Under the pieces are notes generated by a model. That model had not been told where the DNA came from. It searched no databases and saw only the letters and a program-made list of their open reading frames with translations. A DNA stretch of 64,000 nt from Catellatospora sp. TT07R-123 (GTDB lineage: Bacteria > Actinomycetota > Actinomycetes > Mycobacteriales > Micromonosporaceae). The stretch is taken from the NCBI RefSeq assembly GCF_018327705.1, contig NZ_BNEM01000001.1, positions 992,001 to 1,056,000 of the forward strand, written 5' to 3'. Both the position numbers and the translations under genes were made by a program. Shown one piece after another: positions 51,920 to 61,117 of this stretch (positions are counted from its first letter, which is position 1; the number at the start of each line of letters is the position of its first letter).

Positions 51920-53289
51920 CCAGCCGCCTCCTGGCCCGGCACGCCGGGAACGCCTGCCGTGCCGACGCCCTGGATCTGCGACATCGCCGTGACGGTGCGG
52001 CCGGTCATGATTCTCTTGACTTTGCTGGCCTGGAGGTCCGTGCGCACCCGAACCGCACCGGTGGCAGCGTCGTCGATGTGGACCAACTCTTTGAGCCTGT
52101 CAAGCTGCTCCTGGTTTCCGGACTCCCGTGCGAGCCGCACCGCCTCGCCGAAACGTGCCTGCGCCGTGTCGAGGTCGTTTGAGTCGTACGCCTCACAACC
52201 TTGTTCGATGGCTTCTGCAAGCTGGGTTTGCCCCTTGTAGAAGGCTATCGATGGATCCATTTTGCTGATCTGTATCGGATCTTCTGACCAGGCGACGACC
52301 ACATTGGTCCGCGGGGTCACCCGCTGCTCACCGACGACCGCGTCGATCCATGCCACGCGGCTGCCGTCCGTGGGGTGAGCCCGGCCCATGCCGCGCAGGT
52401 CGATGCTCACCTGGTAATGGCGGGTCTCGGCCTGCCACGATCCGGTGCTGACCGTACAAGTGTGTTCGCTCGCCCAGTGCACGTCCTCTGTCATGTCCTG
52501 GTTCAGTGGAAAGACCAGTTTCAACAACCGCAGCCGAGCCGGTGCCGAGGCTGTGATACGCAGGGTCAGATCGGGCAGCAGCCGGGCAGCCGCCTTGCGA
52601 GTCATCGCCTCGAAGTCAGCGATCAGATCCTCGGGTGCGCTGACGCCGTCGGCCCTGCCCCGCATGCGGCTGGCGATGCGCATGAGCTGCTGTGGGACCC
52701 AGCCGTCACCGATGCCCCGGGCGTCGGCCACGAACTCGCCAGCGCACAGATCGAGTGCTCGCTCCAGCTCGGCCACTGTCTCCGACTCGTTGTTGCCATC
52801 GGTCAGCAGGATGGCATGGCGGACAGCGGACGGATCCCTGGACAGGATGGTGCGCGCCAGGCGCAGCCACTGCCCCATCGCGGTGCCCCCATGTGGCTCC
52901 AACGTGTCGACCAGGCCCTTCGCAGCGGTGCGGTTCGCTGAGGTGGCCGACTCGAGCATCGGAATGTGCTGCGGATAGACCATGACCGCGTCATGGCGAC
53001 CCGCCACCACCGCGAATCGGCTGCCGTCTGGGAGCGCGTCGATGGCCGCCTTGGTCGCCTTCTTCGCCGACTCGATCTTCTCTATCGGGACTGCCATCGA
53101 GTGCGAGCAGTCCACCAGGATGACGACGGCGAGGCTGGCACCATCCTTGCCTGCTGATCCGCGGCGCGGCTGGGCAGGTCCGCCAGGTTCACGCGCGGTC
53201 ACAGCCACGATGGCGTCCACCGCCTTCGCCTCCCGTGAGACATACGGGTTGTGGCTCACCGTGACTTCGAACTCTAGAGGTACCTGCAT
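51916..53289 (-). CDS. VWA-domain protein with intact MIDAS
   Basis: A 457-residue cytoplasmic protein. The N-terminal strand region (about 1-50) is followed by a von Willebrand A domain with the complete metal-ion-dependent adhesion site: DCSHS (60-64), Thr in GGTAMG (about 135) and Asp in LLTDGNN (about 162). A beta-rich region (about 240-340) and a C-terminal helical part with TPR-like residues (AYDSNDLDTAQARFGEAVRLARESG) come next. In bacteria such proteins often pair with protease, ATPase or kinase partners as scaffolds. The gene starts 43 bp after the kinase and overlaps the next start. Confidence 0.86.
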   Translation of the reverse strand: MQVPLEFEVTVSHNPYVSREAKAVDAIVAVTAREPGGPAQPRRGSAGKDGASLAVVILVDCSHSMAVPIEKIESAKKATKAAIDALPDGSRFAVVAGRHDAVMVYPQHIPMLESATSANRTAAKGLVDTLEPHGGTAMGQWLRLARTILSRDPSAVRHAILLTDGNNESETVAELERALDLCAGEFVADARGIGDGWVPQQLMRIASRMRGRADGVSAPEDLIADFEAMTRKAAARLLPDLTLRITASAPARLRLLKLVFPLNQDMTEDVHWASEHTCTVSTGSWQAETRHYQVSIDLRGMGRAHPTDGSRVAWIDAVVGEQRVTPRTNVVVAWSEDPIQISKMDPSIAFYKGQTQLAEAIEQGCEAYDSNDLDTAQARFGEAVRLARESGNQEQLDRLKELVHIDDAATGAVRVRTDLQASKVKRIMTGRTVTAMSQIQGVGTAGVPGVPGQEAAG

Positions 53290-53332
53290 TCAAGCCCTTT
53301 CTGATTTCGGCGGCCCGGATTCGCAGCGGGTG

Positions 53333-55651
53333 TCACCACAGCGTCAGCAAGGTCACCGGCCGGACTGAGTTGGCCAGGTCGACGAGTTCGGCCAGGCCGG
53401 CCTCGGAGGCCGCTTGCCGGCTGAGGCGGCGCAGCGACTGGTCGAGACGTCGGCGGACCTCAGCCTCGGTCGCGTGGAGCCCCAGCACCGGGTCGTGCCG
53501 ATCCGGGATGGTGATGCCGTCCACGATGAGACGCAGCGCTGCCTGCTGGATGACCACCGTCAGCCGGTCGCGGGAATCGCCACGTTCGGGTTGCCGGTCG
53601 CGGGAGGTGCCACGTTCGGGTCGCCGGTCGCGGGATGAGTCGCGTTCGCTACGCCCGTCCAGATGCCGCAGGCCGGCCAGCCGCGCGGCCGCGGCTCGGA
53701 CCTGGTCGGGGCTCGGCCGCCCAGCGGGCAGCGGTTCGCACAGTGCGCGCACGGCAGCGACACCGGCCGCCACGTAGTGGCGTGAGATCGGGGGGACCTC
53801 GTCGAGCAGGGCTACCGCCGTCTGACGATCTCCCTGGATGAGCCGGCCACGCGCCAGCGCGAACGCGGCGCTGGCTTGGCTACGGTCGCGGCGCCACACC
53901 GCCGTAAGGTGCCGCTCGCACTCAGCGGAAGGACCTGTTGCCTCCTGGCAGAGTCCGAGCGCCAGCTTGGGCGCCACCTCGCCCGGGAGCTCCGACATGA
54001 CTGCCCCGAAGGCCGCGGCCGCGCTCTCGAGGTCACCTCGCAGGGTGTGGATGAGCCCCTCGTGCCAGTCGAATCGCCAGTCGGACCGACGGCCGGCCGC
54101 CCCACTCAGGTGCTGGTTCCTGGCCTCGTCGAGGGACTGCTGCGCCTGATCAGCGTCGTCCAGTTCGATGTGGGCCCGGCAGCGCCGCAGCGACACCTCA
54201 ACCGACCTATGTCCCTGGATCTCCAGTTGCTCCAGCTGCGCGAGCAGACTCCGAGCGTCTGGGGCGCCCAATTGGGCGAGCATGTCGGCCGCGGCGTCAC
54301 CCGCAGCAGGAACCGGGACAGGAAGGCTCGTGGCGACTACCCACGGCGGCGGCGGCTGGTCGATCGTGTTCACCACGTCCAGCCCGTGCTCGATCCAGCG
54401 CCCGGGTTCTGGCGCCGCGGACATGTCCGCATCGGCCAGCAACGGCGTCTGGTCGAAGAGCTTCGACTGCTCGGTTCGCTCCCGGGGGGTGCGGAGCGCG
54501 ATCGCCTCGCGCAGCACACCCACGAGCTGCACCGCCATCTCGGCTGCGCTGGCAAAACGCCGTTCACGCCGCTGGTGGGTCGCGCGCTCCACCAGCAGCC
54601 GGAACGAGTCGACGGCGACGCTCATCGCCGCCGACCCCCGGCTGTCGTCGCAGACATCGAAGAGCTTCTGCAGTGTATTGCCGACGGTTACGATCTCCGT
54701 CTGCACCGACAGGCCGTGGGACTTCGCCTCCTGGTCCTCTACTGCGAAACCCGGCCTGCCGACCAGCGGCGACGTCTTGTCATCGTGTCGGCGCACGCCG
54801 TTCAGGTCGATGAGCTTGACTCCCTCCCGGCCGCGCATGACGTTGCCGGGATGCAGATCGCAGTAGAGCCAGCCCTGCTGGTGCAGGTAGGACAGTGCGG
54901 TCAATATCTCGTGACCGTAGGCGAGCACGTGTTCGATCGGCAGCCGAAGCGCACCGTGCGCCGCCTGCTCGACGATGTTCTCCAGCGAAAGGCCTTCGAC
55001 GTACTCCATGACCGTGTAGCGGCTCGCCTCGCCAGAAGGCGCTGGATGCGACACCGCGTCGAAGATGCGGACGATGTTCGGATGGTCGAGTAGGCGCAGC
55101 GTCTCCCGCTCACGGGCAGCCAGCTCCGCCGCGACCGTATGCCGGTCGTTGAGCAGGCCTTTGAGCGCGACGTAGGCGTTCTGGAATCGATTGTCTCGCG
55201 CCAGGTACACCGTGCCCAGGCCGCCCTCGCCGATGACTCCGAGGACCTCGTACCGACCGGCGACCAGTTCGCCCGGCGTCAGAACGATCTGAGAGAACGG
55301 TTCATTGCAGCGCGGGCACTTTCCGGCCGATACCGGCGTACGGCCGTCGCTCGAGAGTCCGACCTTCTGCGTGCAGCCACGGACCCCGCATTCGCGACCC
55401 GCGGAGGGGCTGCCTGGACCTTTGATCGCCTCGGCGGGCGCAGGAAGATCGAGAATGGGTAGCTGTGCGATGCCGGCGACCAGCCAGGTGCGGTCCGTCT
55501 CGCGCCACAGCACCGACCGCTGCGCCCTGCCGGCGGCGCCCGGCGTGGGTAGTGTGGCCGTCGCCGAGGGATGCCCGAAGTCCTCGCAAAAGCCCGTCTC
55601 GTCGACTGTGCTGTCGCATCCCTCGAACTCGCACCTGGGAATCGCTGTCAC
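53333..55651 (-). CDS. PknG-like Ser/Thr kinase with rubredoxin-like motif and TPRs
   Basis: GTG 55651 overlaps the protease stop. The 772-residue protein has Cys 7, 12 and 22 at its start and a rubredoxin-like Cys set (88, 93, 112, 115). The kinase domain (about 132-390) has glycine loop GEGGLGTV (141-148) and Lys 164. The catalytic loop reads YCDLHPGN (Asp 265, Asn 270) instead of HRD, and DFG is DLN (Asp 282), both typical of PknG kinases. A helical TPR-like region covers about 450-640, followed by a linker of three charged 10-residue repeats (RPERGTSRDR). PknG in mycobacteria regulates glutamate metabolism; here it is joined to a protease, a VWA protein and a sensor. Confidence 0.87.
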   Translation of the reverse strand: MTAIPRCEFEGCDSTVDETGFCEDFGHPSATATLPTPGAAGRAQRSVLWRETDRTWLVAGIAQLPILDLPAPAEAIKGPGSPSAGRECGVRGCTQKVGLSSDGRTPVSAGKCPRCNEPFSQIVLTPGELVAGRYEVLGVIGEGGLGTVYLARDNRFQNAYVALKGLLNDRHTVAAELAARERETLRLLDHPNIVRIFDAVSHPAPSGEASRYTVMEYVEGLSLENIVEQAAHGALRLPIEHVLAYGHEILTALSYLHQQGWLYCDLHPGNVMRGREGVKLIDLNGVRRHDDKTSPLVGRPGFAVEDQEAKSHGLSVQTEIVTVGNTLQKLFDVCDDSRGSAAMSVAVDSFRLLVERATHQRRERRFASAAEMAVQLVGVLREAIALRTPRERTEQSKLFDQTPLLADADMSAAPEPGRWIEHGLDVVNTIDQPPPPWVVATSLPVPVPAAGDAAADMLAQLGAPDARSLLAQLEQLEIQGHRSVEVSLRRCRAHIELDDADQAQQSLDEARNQHLSGAAGRRSDWRFDWHEGLIHTLRGDLESAAAAFGAVMSELPGEVAPKLALGLCQEATGPSAECERHLTAVWRRDRSQASAAFALARGRLIQGDRQTAVALLDEVPPISRHYVAAGVAAVRALCEPLPAGRPSPDQVRAAAARLAGLRHLDGRSERDSSRDRRPERGTSRDRQPERGDSRDRLTVVIQQAALRLIVDGITIPDRHDPVLGLHATEAEVRRRLDQSLRRLSRQAASEAGLAELVDLANSVRPVTLLTLW
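53564..53653 (-). repeat. Three 30-bp tandem repeats in the kinase gene
   Basis: Three in-frame units starting CCGGTCGCGGG encode the 10-residue charged repeat near the C-terminus of the PknG-like kinase. The copy number can vary without frameshift. Confidence 0.85.
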
Positions 55652-57273
55652 CTCGGTCTTCTGTCCCGGACTGCGGCCGCATACGCCTCGACCAGTGCCT
55701 CAGCCTCGGCAAGGTCGACCGGCCGGGCCATCAGCGCGGCCTCGGCCAGCCGGTAGCGGGTGCCGAGGGCGTTGGGCAGGGCTCCGGACAGGCTGTCCGC
55801 CATCGCCCGGTACGAATCGAGCCTCCCCAGTAATTCGGTCAGGCGGTCGTCTTGTTTACGCAGAAAGCCGGTCAGCCGGACAGCCGCTTCGAGTGCGGCC
55901 TGGGCCCGGTCGGCCAACGCCGCTCGCGCCTGCTCGAGCTGAGCGGCGCTGGCCTTGCTCCTGGCGGCACGCAGCCCGCTGAGGTCCATTCGCAAGGACG
56001 AACTGCTGTCCGATGGCCGCACATCGACCTTGACGAGGCGCGCCGTGACCCGGTATTGCCCGCGCGCCATCCGTTCGGCGGCCCGCACCTGATCGATCTT
56101 CGCTGCCAGCTCTGGAAACGGTGCGCCGTCATGCAGTGTCGACTGAAAGGCGTCGGCAAGCGCCCGTACCCGCGATCCCGCGTGGCGGAACACCAGCAGG
56201 ATCCTGGCGCCCTGTTGCACGAAGGGCTCGACGATGCGCGGAACCAGGGACTCAGGGGTGCGCGCCTCGTCCACCCCGATCAGCACGATGAGCAGGCCCG
56301 CAGGGTCAAGGTCATTGTCCGAGCCGGCCGGCGCAGGTCCCAACCGATCGGCGAGCCGTCTGTGGACCTCATCGGTGTCCATGCCCGAAACGTCGAGTGC
56401 AGCGGCCACCGAGTCCAGGGGAACTGGTGGGGCCCCGTCGGCTTCGCGTGGGCTGCGCTCACGATCACTCAGTACAAGCATCCGCGCCAGCTCCGCATAG
56501 CGCTCGGTGGGCGCATCGTCCATCGAGACAGAGAGTAGGGATTTGTCGCTCACACCGGACAGGAAGGCCGCGACCGCCCGGCCGAAGGCGGCATCGCCGA
56601 ACTCCGGCCGAACTCTGTCTACAATAGACTGGTCGAGCCTCGGTTCGCCAGTGATCTGCAGGTCCAACTGCGGGACGTATTTCAGAATCGTCTCCACCGG
56701 AATCATCGAAGACGCGTTGTCCGCCTCATAGACCGCCACGACGATGCCGATGAGGTCGCCATGGGCGTCGATCACGCCGGCACCGCTGTAGCCCTGCCTG
56801 ATGGTCGGCCCCGGTTCATACGGCGTGAGCAACACCCATTCGTTGCGTGGACCATGCGAAGTACGCACGCTCGCCGTGGCTTCGAGTCCGGTCGGAGCTC
56901 CGACGGGAAACCCGACGGCTCGGACCTTCGTCGCGCGCTTCACCGGCCGCCGTCGGAGTTCTCCCACGATGTCGGCGGGCACGGCCTTCGCAAGGCGCAG
57001 CACGGCTATGTCACCGGTATGGTCTGCCTGCGGCGGAAACCAACGTAAGACACGGGCTTCGCGGGCGGGCAGATCGGGCCGTCCGACGAACTCGACCCGC
57101 ACCACAGCATCCGCCGCAACTTCGCCGGTGTTGGCGCGAATCACATGTGCGCAGGTCAAAATGGAATCCCTCGTCACGACGACCCCCGCACCGAGCACAT
57201 CGCCCTGCCAGTCGACGATCCGCACACTCCACGGCAATGGTTCAACACTTGTCGATGTGAAATCCACCGGCAT
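55648..57273 (-). CDS. Trypsin-like serine protease with helical C-terminal domain
   Basis: ATG 57273 starts a 541-residue protein; no ribosome site is visible. The N-terminal 210 residues form a chymotrypsin-fold protease with the full triad: His 43 (LTCAHVI), Asp 88 (TGDIAVLRL) and Ser 163 (GYSGAG). There is no signal peptide, so it acts in the cytoplasm. A middle domain (about 300-420) has a Rossmann-like strand (LLIVLIGVDEARTP) and resembles effector-associated regions. The C-terminal 150 residues are helical, with AEAALMARPVDLAEAEALVEAY. It is the first gene of the six-gene coupled unit and may be the effector. Confidence 0.87.
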   Translation of the reverse strand: MPVDFTSTSVEPLPWSVRIVDWQGDVLGAGVVVTRDSILTCAHVIRANTGEVAADAVVRVEFVGRPDLPAREARVLRWFPPQADHTGDIAVLRLAKAVPADIVGELRRRPVKRATKVRAVGFPVGAPTGLEATASVRTSHGPRNEWVLLTPYEPGPTIRQGYSGAGVIDAHGDLIGIVVAVYEADNASSMIPVETILKYVPQLDLQITGEPRLDQSIVDRVRPEFGDAAFGRAVAAFLSGVSDKSLLSVSMDDAPTERYAELARMLVLSDRERSPREADGAPPVPLDSVAAALDVSGMDTDEVHRRLADRLGPAPAGSDNDLDPAGLLIVLIGVDEARTPESLVPRIVEPFVQQGARILLVFRHAGSRVRALADAFQSTLHDGAPFPELAAKIDQVRAAERMARGQYRVTARLVKVDVRPSDSSSSLRMDLSGLRAARSKASAAQLEQARAALADRAQAALEAAVRLTGFLRKQDDRLTELLGRLDSYRAMADSLSGALPNALGTRYRLAEAALMARPVDLAEAEALVEAYAAAVRDRRPR

Positions 57274-57405
57274 AGTTTATGTGCCGACGAAGGGGCGCCT
57301 TTCCTTCCGCAGCCACCCTCCCGCAGGGCCTCCGGGGTCATATCACCTTGCGGGGCCGTCCGCCGGACAGAACGCGACCCAGGCGTCCTGAACGCGCTGC
57401 CGCCG

Positions 57406-59586
57406 TCACCGGCGGCTGTCGGAGTGCCACTCGTCGCCGGACTCGCGCAGGCGGGCGCGCTCCTGCTCGATGATCTGCCGTTCGGACGTACGCGGGCCGT
57501 CGTTGTCGCTCACGTCGACAGCCTGGGCGTTGGCGTCCTTGGCGGCGCTGGGCCGGGCGTACTCGTCGAAGAGCGCGGCCTTGCCCGCGACCAGCTCGCG
57601 CATGCTCGTGTCCACGGTGTCCTCGGCGATCAGCCGGAACACCTGCACCGGCCGGACCTGGCCCATCCGGTGGCAGCGCGCGATGGCCTGCTCCTCAATA
57701 CTGGGCTTCCACTGTGGCTCGACCAGCACCACCACCGAGGCGGTCTGCAGGTTCAGCCCGACGCCGCCGACCTCGATCTGGCTGACCAGCACCGCGGGTC
57801 TGCGGCTGGCGGTGAACGCGTCGACGATCTGCTGGCGTTGCAGCGGCGGTGTCGTGCCGGTGAGCGGCCCGTGCGCCCGGTTGCCCAGCGCCGCGGCGAC
57901 CGCGGTGAGCACGTCGCGGAAGTACGAGAACACCAGCACCTTGTGCCCCTCCGCGAGCGCCTCGTCGGCGATCTGGCGGATGTGGTCGAGTTTGGTCGAG
58001 ATCCGCGCCGGGTCGCCGAAGGTGGCCCGGCGCATCGTCATGAAGTGACCCTCCCAGACGGCCTTGCGGTAGGTGACGAGTTCGCCGGGCGACAGCGACA
58101 CCGGTTGCACGGTCTCGATCCGGTCGGGCAGTTCGGACAGCACGTCGGACTGGTTGCGGCGCAGGTACGCCGGGGCGATGGCCTCCCGGAACGCGTCGGG
58201 GGACGGCGCGGCGGCGGCCTGCTGGGCGACCGCGGGGTTGATGTGCTCGGTGAGCACGGCGAACTCCGCCACCCGGTTCTCCAGCGGGGTGCCGGTGAGC
58301 AGGGTGACCCGCTCGGCACGGTCGATGACAGCACGGCTGTGCCTGGTGCGCTTGGTCGCCGGGTTCTTGATGTAGTGGGCCTCGTCGAACGCGGCCATGG
58401 CGATCGTGGCATCGCCGAGGTCCAGCCGTTCCAGCGCGGTGTACGACGTCACGCCGATGCCGCCCTGGGCACGCCAGGCGCCGAGGTTCTTGGCGGCGTC
58501 GCCGCCGTACAGCAGGCGTGGGGTCAGTTTGCAGTGCCGCCGGATCTCGTGCATCCAGTTGCCAGCCAGGCTCGGCGGGCAGACCACCAGGAAGTGCCGC
58601 TCGCCCTGCGCGGCCAGGTGGCACATGGCGGCGAGGGTCTCCACGGTCTTGCCCAGGCCCATCTCGTCGCCGAGGATCACCCGCCGCTGAACGATCATGA
58701 ACCGGGCCCCGAACGACTGGTAGCCGCGCAATGTGGACTTGAGCAGGCTGGTATCCAGCCGCAGCTGGTCGATCCGGTCGGCGGCGTCGGACGACAGGTG
58801 CCCGGCCGGACCGTGCTCACCACCCTGCGGCCCGGTCACCTCCGCCAGCAGGGTCAGATAGGTGGCGGCGTCGGCCTGGTACTTGCGCCACAGCTGGGCG
58901 TCGGTCGGCTCGTTCGCCAGCGCGGCCTCGGCCGCCAGCACCCTGGTGCGGGCCGTCTCCAGGCGCGGTGACCGCAGCGCTTCCTCCAGCGCCGCCAGCG
59001 CCGCCCGGTCGGCCCGGCGGCCCTGCCTGCCCCGGAACAGGCTGCGCCAGAAGTCATTGGCCGTCCGCGCGCCACCGAGGTGGGCGGCGACCGCGTCGTG
59101 CAGCTCGCGGGCCCGGCCGAGGACGGGGCGGACTCGGCGGCGGGTCACGACCAGCCGGTGCAGCGAGCGCAGCAGGTAGGTGTCGGCGGGCGAGCGCCGG
59201 TCCGGGTCGGGCCGCAGCACGGTGTCGGCCTCGACCGACGCGGCCAGGGACTCGATCGCGGCTTCGATCTGGGCGATGCTGGCGGCCCCGAGCCCGGGAT
59301 ACCGGTGCAGGTGCTGGCGCTGGGCGATGACCTGCCCGACGGTGGTCAGCCCGGCCGCCTGCAACGACCCCAGGCGCAGGCGGCCGTCTGACGCCTCCCG
59401 CAGCCGGGCCAGGTCGGCCTGGTGGAGGCGTTCGTCGAGCAGCCGCCTGCGGTGGGTGTCGGCGAGTTCGCGGATCCCGGTGACGAGCTGGTCTTCGGCG
59501 TCGAGCAGGGTGCGGGCGGCCTGCTGCGCCTGGGCGGCGTCGGTGACCAGGGCACGCGCCTGAGCGCTGCGAGCAGCGGCGACCAT
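57406..59586 (-). CDS. SNF2-family ATPase/helicase
   Basis: ATG 59586 with GAGG five bases upstream is favoured over the ATG at 59631 and over the far upstream frame. The 726-residue protein has an N-terminal helical part with a helix-hairpin-helix-like segment (GLTTVGQVIAQRQHLHRYPGLG), and then the SNF2 core: Walker A DEMGLGKT, DEAH box FDEAHYIKN, motif III TGTPLENR and motif VI QAIARCHRMGQVRPVQVFRL. SNF2 ATPases translocate on DNA and remodel protein-DNA complexes; several bacterial ones act in phage defence. It precedes the protease operon by 132 bp on the same strand, so a link is possible but not proven. Confidence 0.88.
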   Translation of the reverse strand: MVAAARSAQARALVTDAAQAQQAARTLLDAEDQLVTGIRELADTHRRRLLDERLHQADLARLREASDGRLRLGSLQAAGLTTVGQVIAQRQHLHRYPGLGAASIAQIEAAIESLAASVEADTVLRPDPDRRSPADTYLLRSLHRLVVTRRRVRPVLGRARELHDAVAAHLGGARTANDFWRSLFRGRQGRRADRAALAALEEALRSPRLETARTRVLAAEAALANEPTDAQLWRKYQADAATYLTLLAEVTGPQGGEHGPAGHLSSDAADRIDQLRLDTSLLKSTLRGYQSFGARFMIVQRRVILGDEMGLGKTVETLAAMCHLAAQGERHFLVVCPPSLAGNWMHEIRRHCKLTPRLLYGGDAAKNLGAWRAQGGIGVTSYTALERLDLGDATIAMAAFDEAHYIKNPATKRTRHSRAVIDRAERVTLLTGTPLENRVAEFAVLTEHINPAVAQQAAAAPSPDAFREAIAPAYLRRNQSDVLSELPDRIETVQPVSLSPGELVTYRKAVWEGHFMTMRRATFGDPARISTKLDHIRQIADEALAEGHKVLVFSYFRDVLTAVAAALGNRAHGPLTGTTPPLQRQQIVDAFTASRRPAVLVSQIEVGGVGLNLQTASVVVLVEPQWKPSIEEQAIARCHRMGQVRPVQVFRLIAEDTVDTSMRELVAGKAALFDEYARPSAAKDANAQAVDVSDNDGPRTSERQIIEQERARLRESGDEWHSDSRR

Positions 59587-59793
59587 CACGACCTCGTTCC
59601 AGACTCGCCGTACCGGGGATGGGGGAACCATAGTCGGTGCCGGTGGCACGAGCCGACGGGTGCCGCGCCACCGCTGCCCTGCCTCTACCCAGCCGACGGC
59701 CCTGCCACGCCCCGGCCGGACGGTCGTAGAGGTACAGGGCCGCGAGGGCAAGCCCGGTCTGGCCCGGCAACCGGCCGCCGACGGTGATCTTCG

Positions 59794-61008
59794 TCAGAAC
59801 CAGTGCAGGCAGTGCGGGGGGCGCTCGGTGCGGAACAGGGCGTCGGCACGGGCGGCCGCGTCCGGGCGGTGGGCGCGGATGTGCCCGGCGCGGACGAGGG
59901 TGCTCGGAGCGGTGCCGCCGAGGTAGACCGAGCCCAGGTCCCGCACGTCCAGCGACAGGTCGGGCTCCCGGTCCGCCGGGACGCAGGAGGCCTTGCCGTC
60001 GCGGACGGTCAGCAGATAGCGGCTGTGCTCGCCGAGGAACGGGTCGTCGACGCCGAGGACGAGGTCGCCGTCGGTGGACCAGCCGCGCGCGGTCAGCGCG
60101 CGCGGAACGTCCAGCAGCCGTACCCAGAGCCAGTCGGTGTCGTCGCTCACTTCGGCGCCGCGGTAGTCCGCGAGCTGCCAGCGCAGCGGGTGCCCGGGCG
60201 GGACGTGCTTGAACACCGCCTTCTTCACCAGGTCGTGTCCGAGCACGAACCGGGCCAGGGCCGTGAAGACGGCGTCGTCGACGGCGACGGTCTCGTCGAC
60301 CGTCAGGGTGCTCTGCTCGCCCAGGGAGTAGCTGGCGTACCCGTCCGGGACGCCGTCGGCGTCGCGGTGGACCGCGACGTAGCGCGGTGCCGAGGCGACC
60401 GGGGGCTGGCCCGCGCCCAGCTCCCACCAGCGGCGCGGCCGCGACAGCGCGCCAGGCTGTGCCCGGCGGTACCGGTCGTAGACCTGTTCCAGGATCTCGC
60501 CGCACCCGGCCCGGCGCAGCACCTCGACCGAGCCGTTCGCCGGGTCCGCCGGCCGCGCCCGGGGCGGGGTGAGGGCGGCCCGGTGGCGCTGCACCGTCAG
60601 CCGCTGCGTGTAGGTCGCCGGGCCGTAGCCGAACCTGCCGTAGATCGGGGCCTCCGAGGCCAGCAGCACGGACAGGAACTCCCCTCGGGCCCGCAGTTCG
60701 GCCAGCTGATGCCGCATCATCGCGCTGAGCACGCCCTGGCGCCGGTGCGAGGGCAGCACGCCGACGAAGCTCACTCCGGCGGCCGGGACGACGACCTGAC
60801 CGGGGAGGGTGAGCTCGAAGGAGTACGCACCGGCCGTGCCGACGGGCCGCCCGTCCGCCGTCACGGCGAGCAGGTTGCGGTCCATTTCGAGGGCCGACCA
60901 CCAGACCCCGCGGCCGCCGGCCGGGTTTTCGGGGAAGAGCCCGAACGCGGCGTGGAGCGTGTCGACGAAGACGTCGAGGTCCTGATCGGTCGTAGGACGG
61001 ATCTCCAT
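59794..61008 (-). CDS. Eis-family GNAT acetyltransferase
   Basis: ATG 61008 is preferred to a TTG start 84 bases upstream. The 404-residue protein has the size and three-part layout of Eis: an N-terminal GNAT domain with the acetyl-CoA loop (VSFVGVLPSHRRQGVL, motif RxxGxL), a second GNAT-like domain and a C-terminal SCP2-like domain. The chain ends in LHWF: in Eis the C-terminal Phe carboxylate is the general base, and this end is conserved. Eis acetylates aminoglycosides at several positions and some proteins. A role in aminoglycoside self-resistance cannot be decided from sequence. Confidence 0.9.
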   Translation of the reverse strand: MEIRPTTDQDLDVFVDTLHAAFGLFPENPAGGRGVWWSALEMDRNLLAVTADGRPVGTAGAYSFELTLPGQVVVPAAGVSFVGVLPSHRRQGVLSAMMRHQLAELRARGEFLSVLLASEAPIYGRFGYGPATYTQRLTVQRHRAALTPPRARPADPANGSVEVLRRAGCGEILEQVYDRYRRAQPGALSRPRRWWELGAGQPPVASAPRYVAVHRDADGVPDGYASYSLGEQSTLTVDETVAVDDAVFTALARFVLGHDLVKKAVFKHVPPGHPLRWQLADYRGAEVSDDTDWLWVRLLDVPRALTARGWSTDGDLVLGVDDPFLGEHSRYLLTVRDGKASCVPADREPDLSLDVRDLGSVYLGGTAPSTLVRAGHIRAHRPDAAARADALFRTERPPHCLHWF

Positions 61009-61117
61009 TGGTGCCGCCGCCTCTCCGCGATACGCGGCACCACGACCCGTGGTGCCGCGCCACAGTGCAGCGTCGGCCCGTGGCCGGGTCAAGTGAATTT
61101 CGGCCCGGCCCCCGCCG

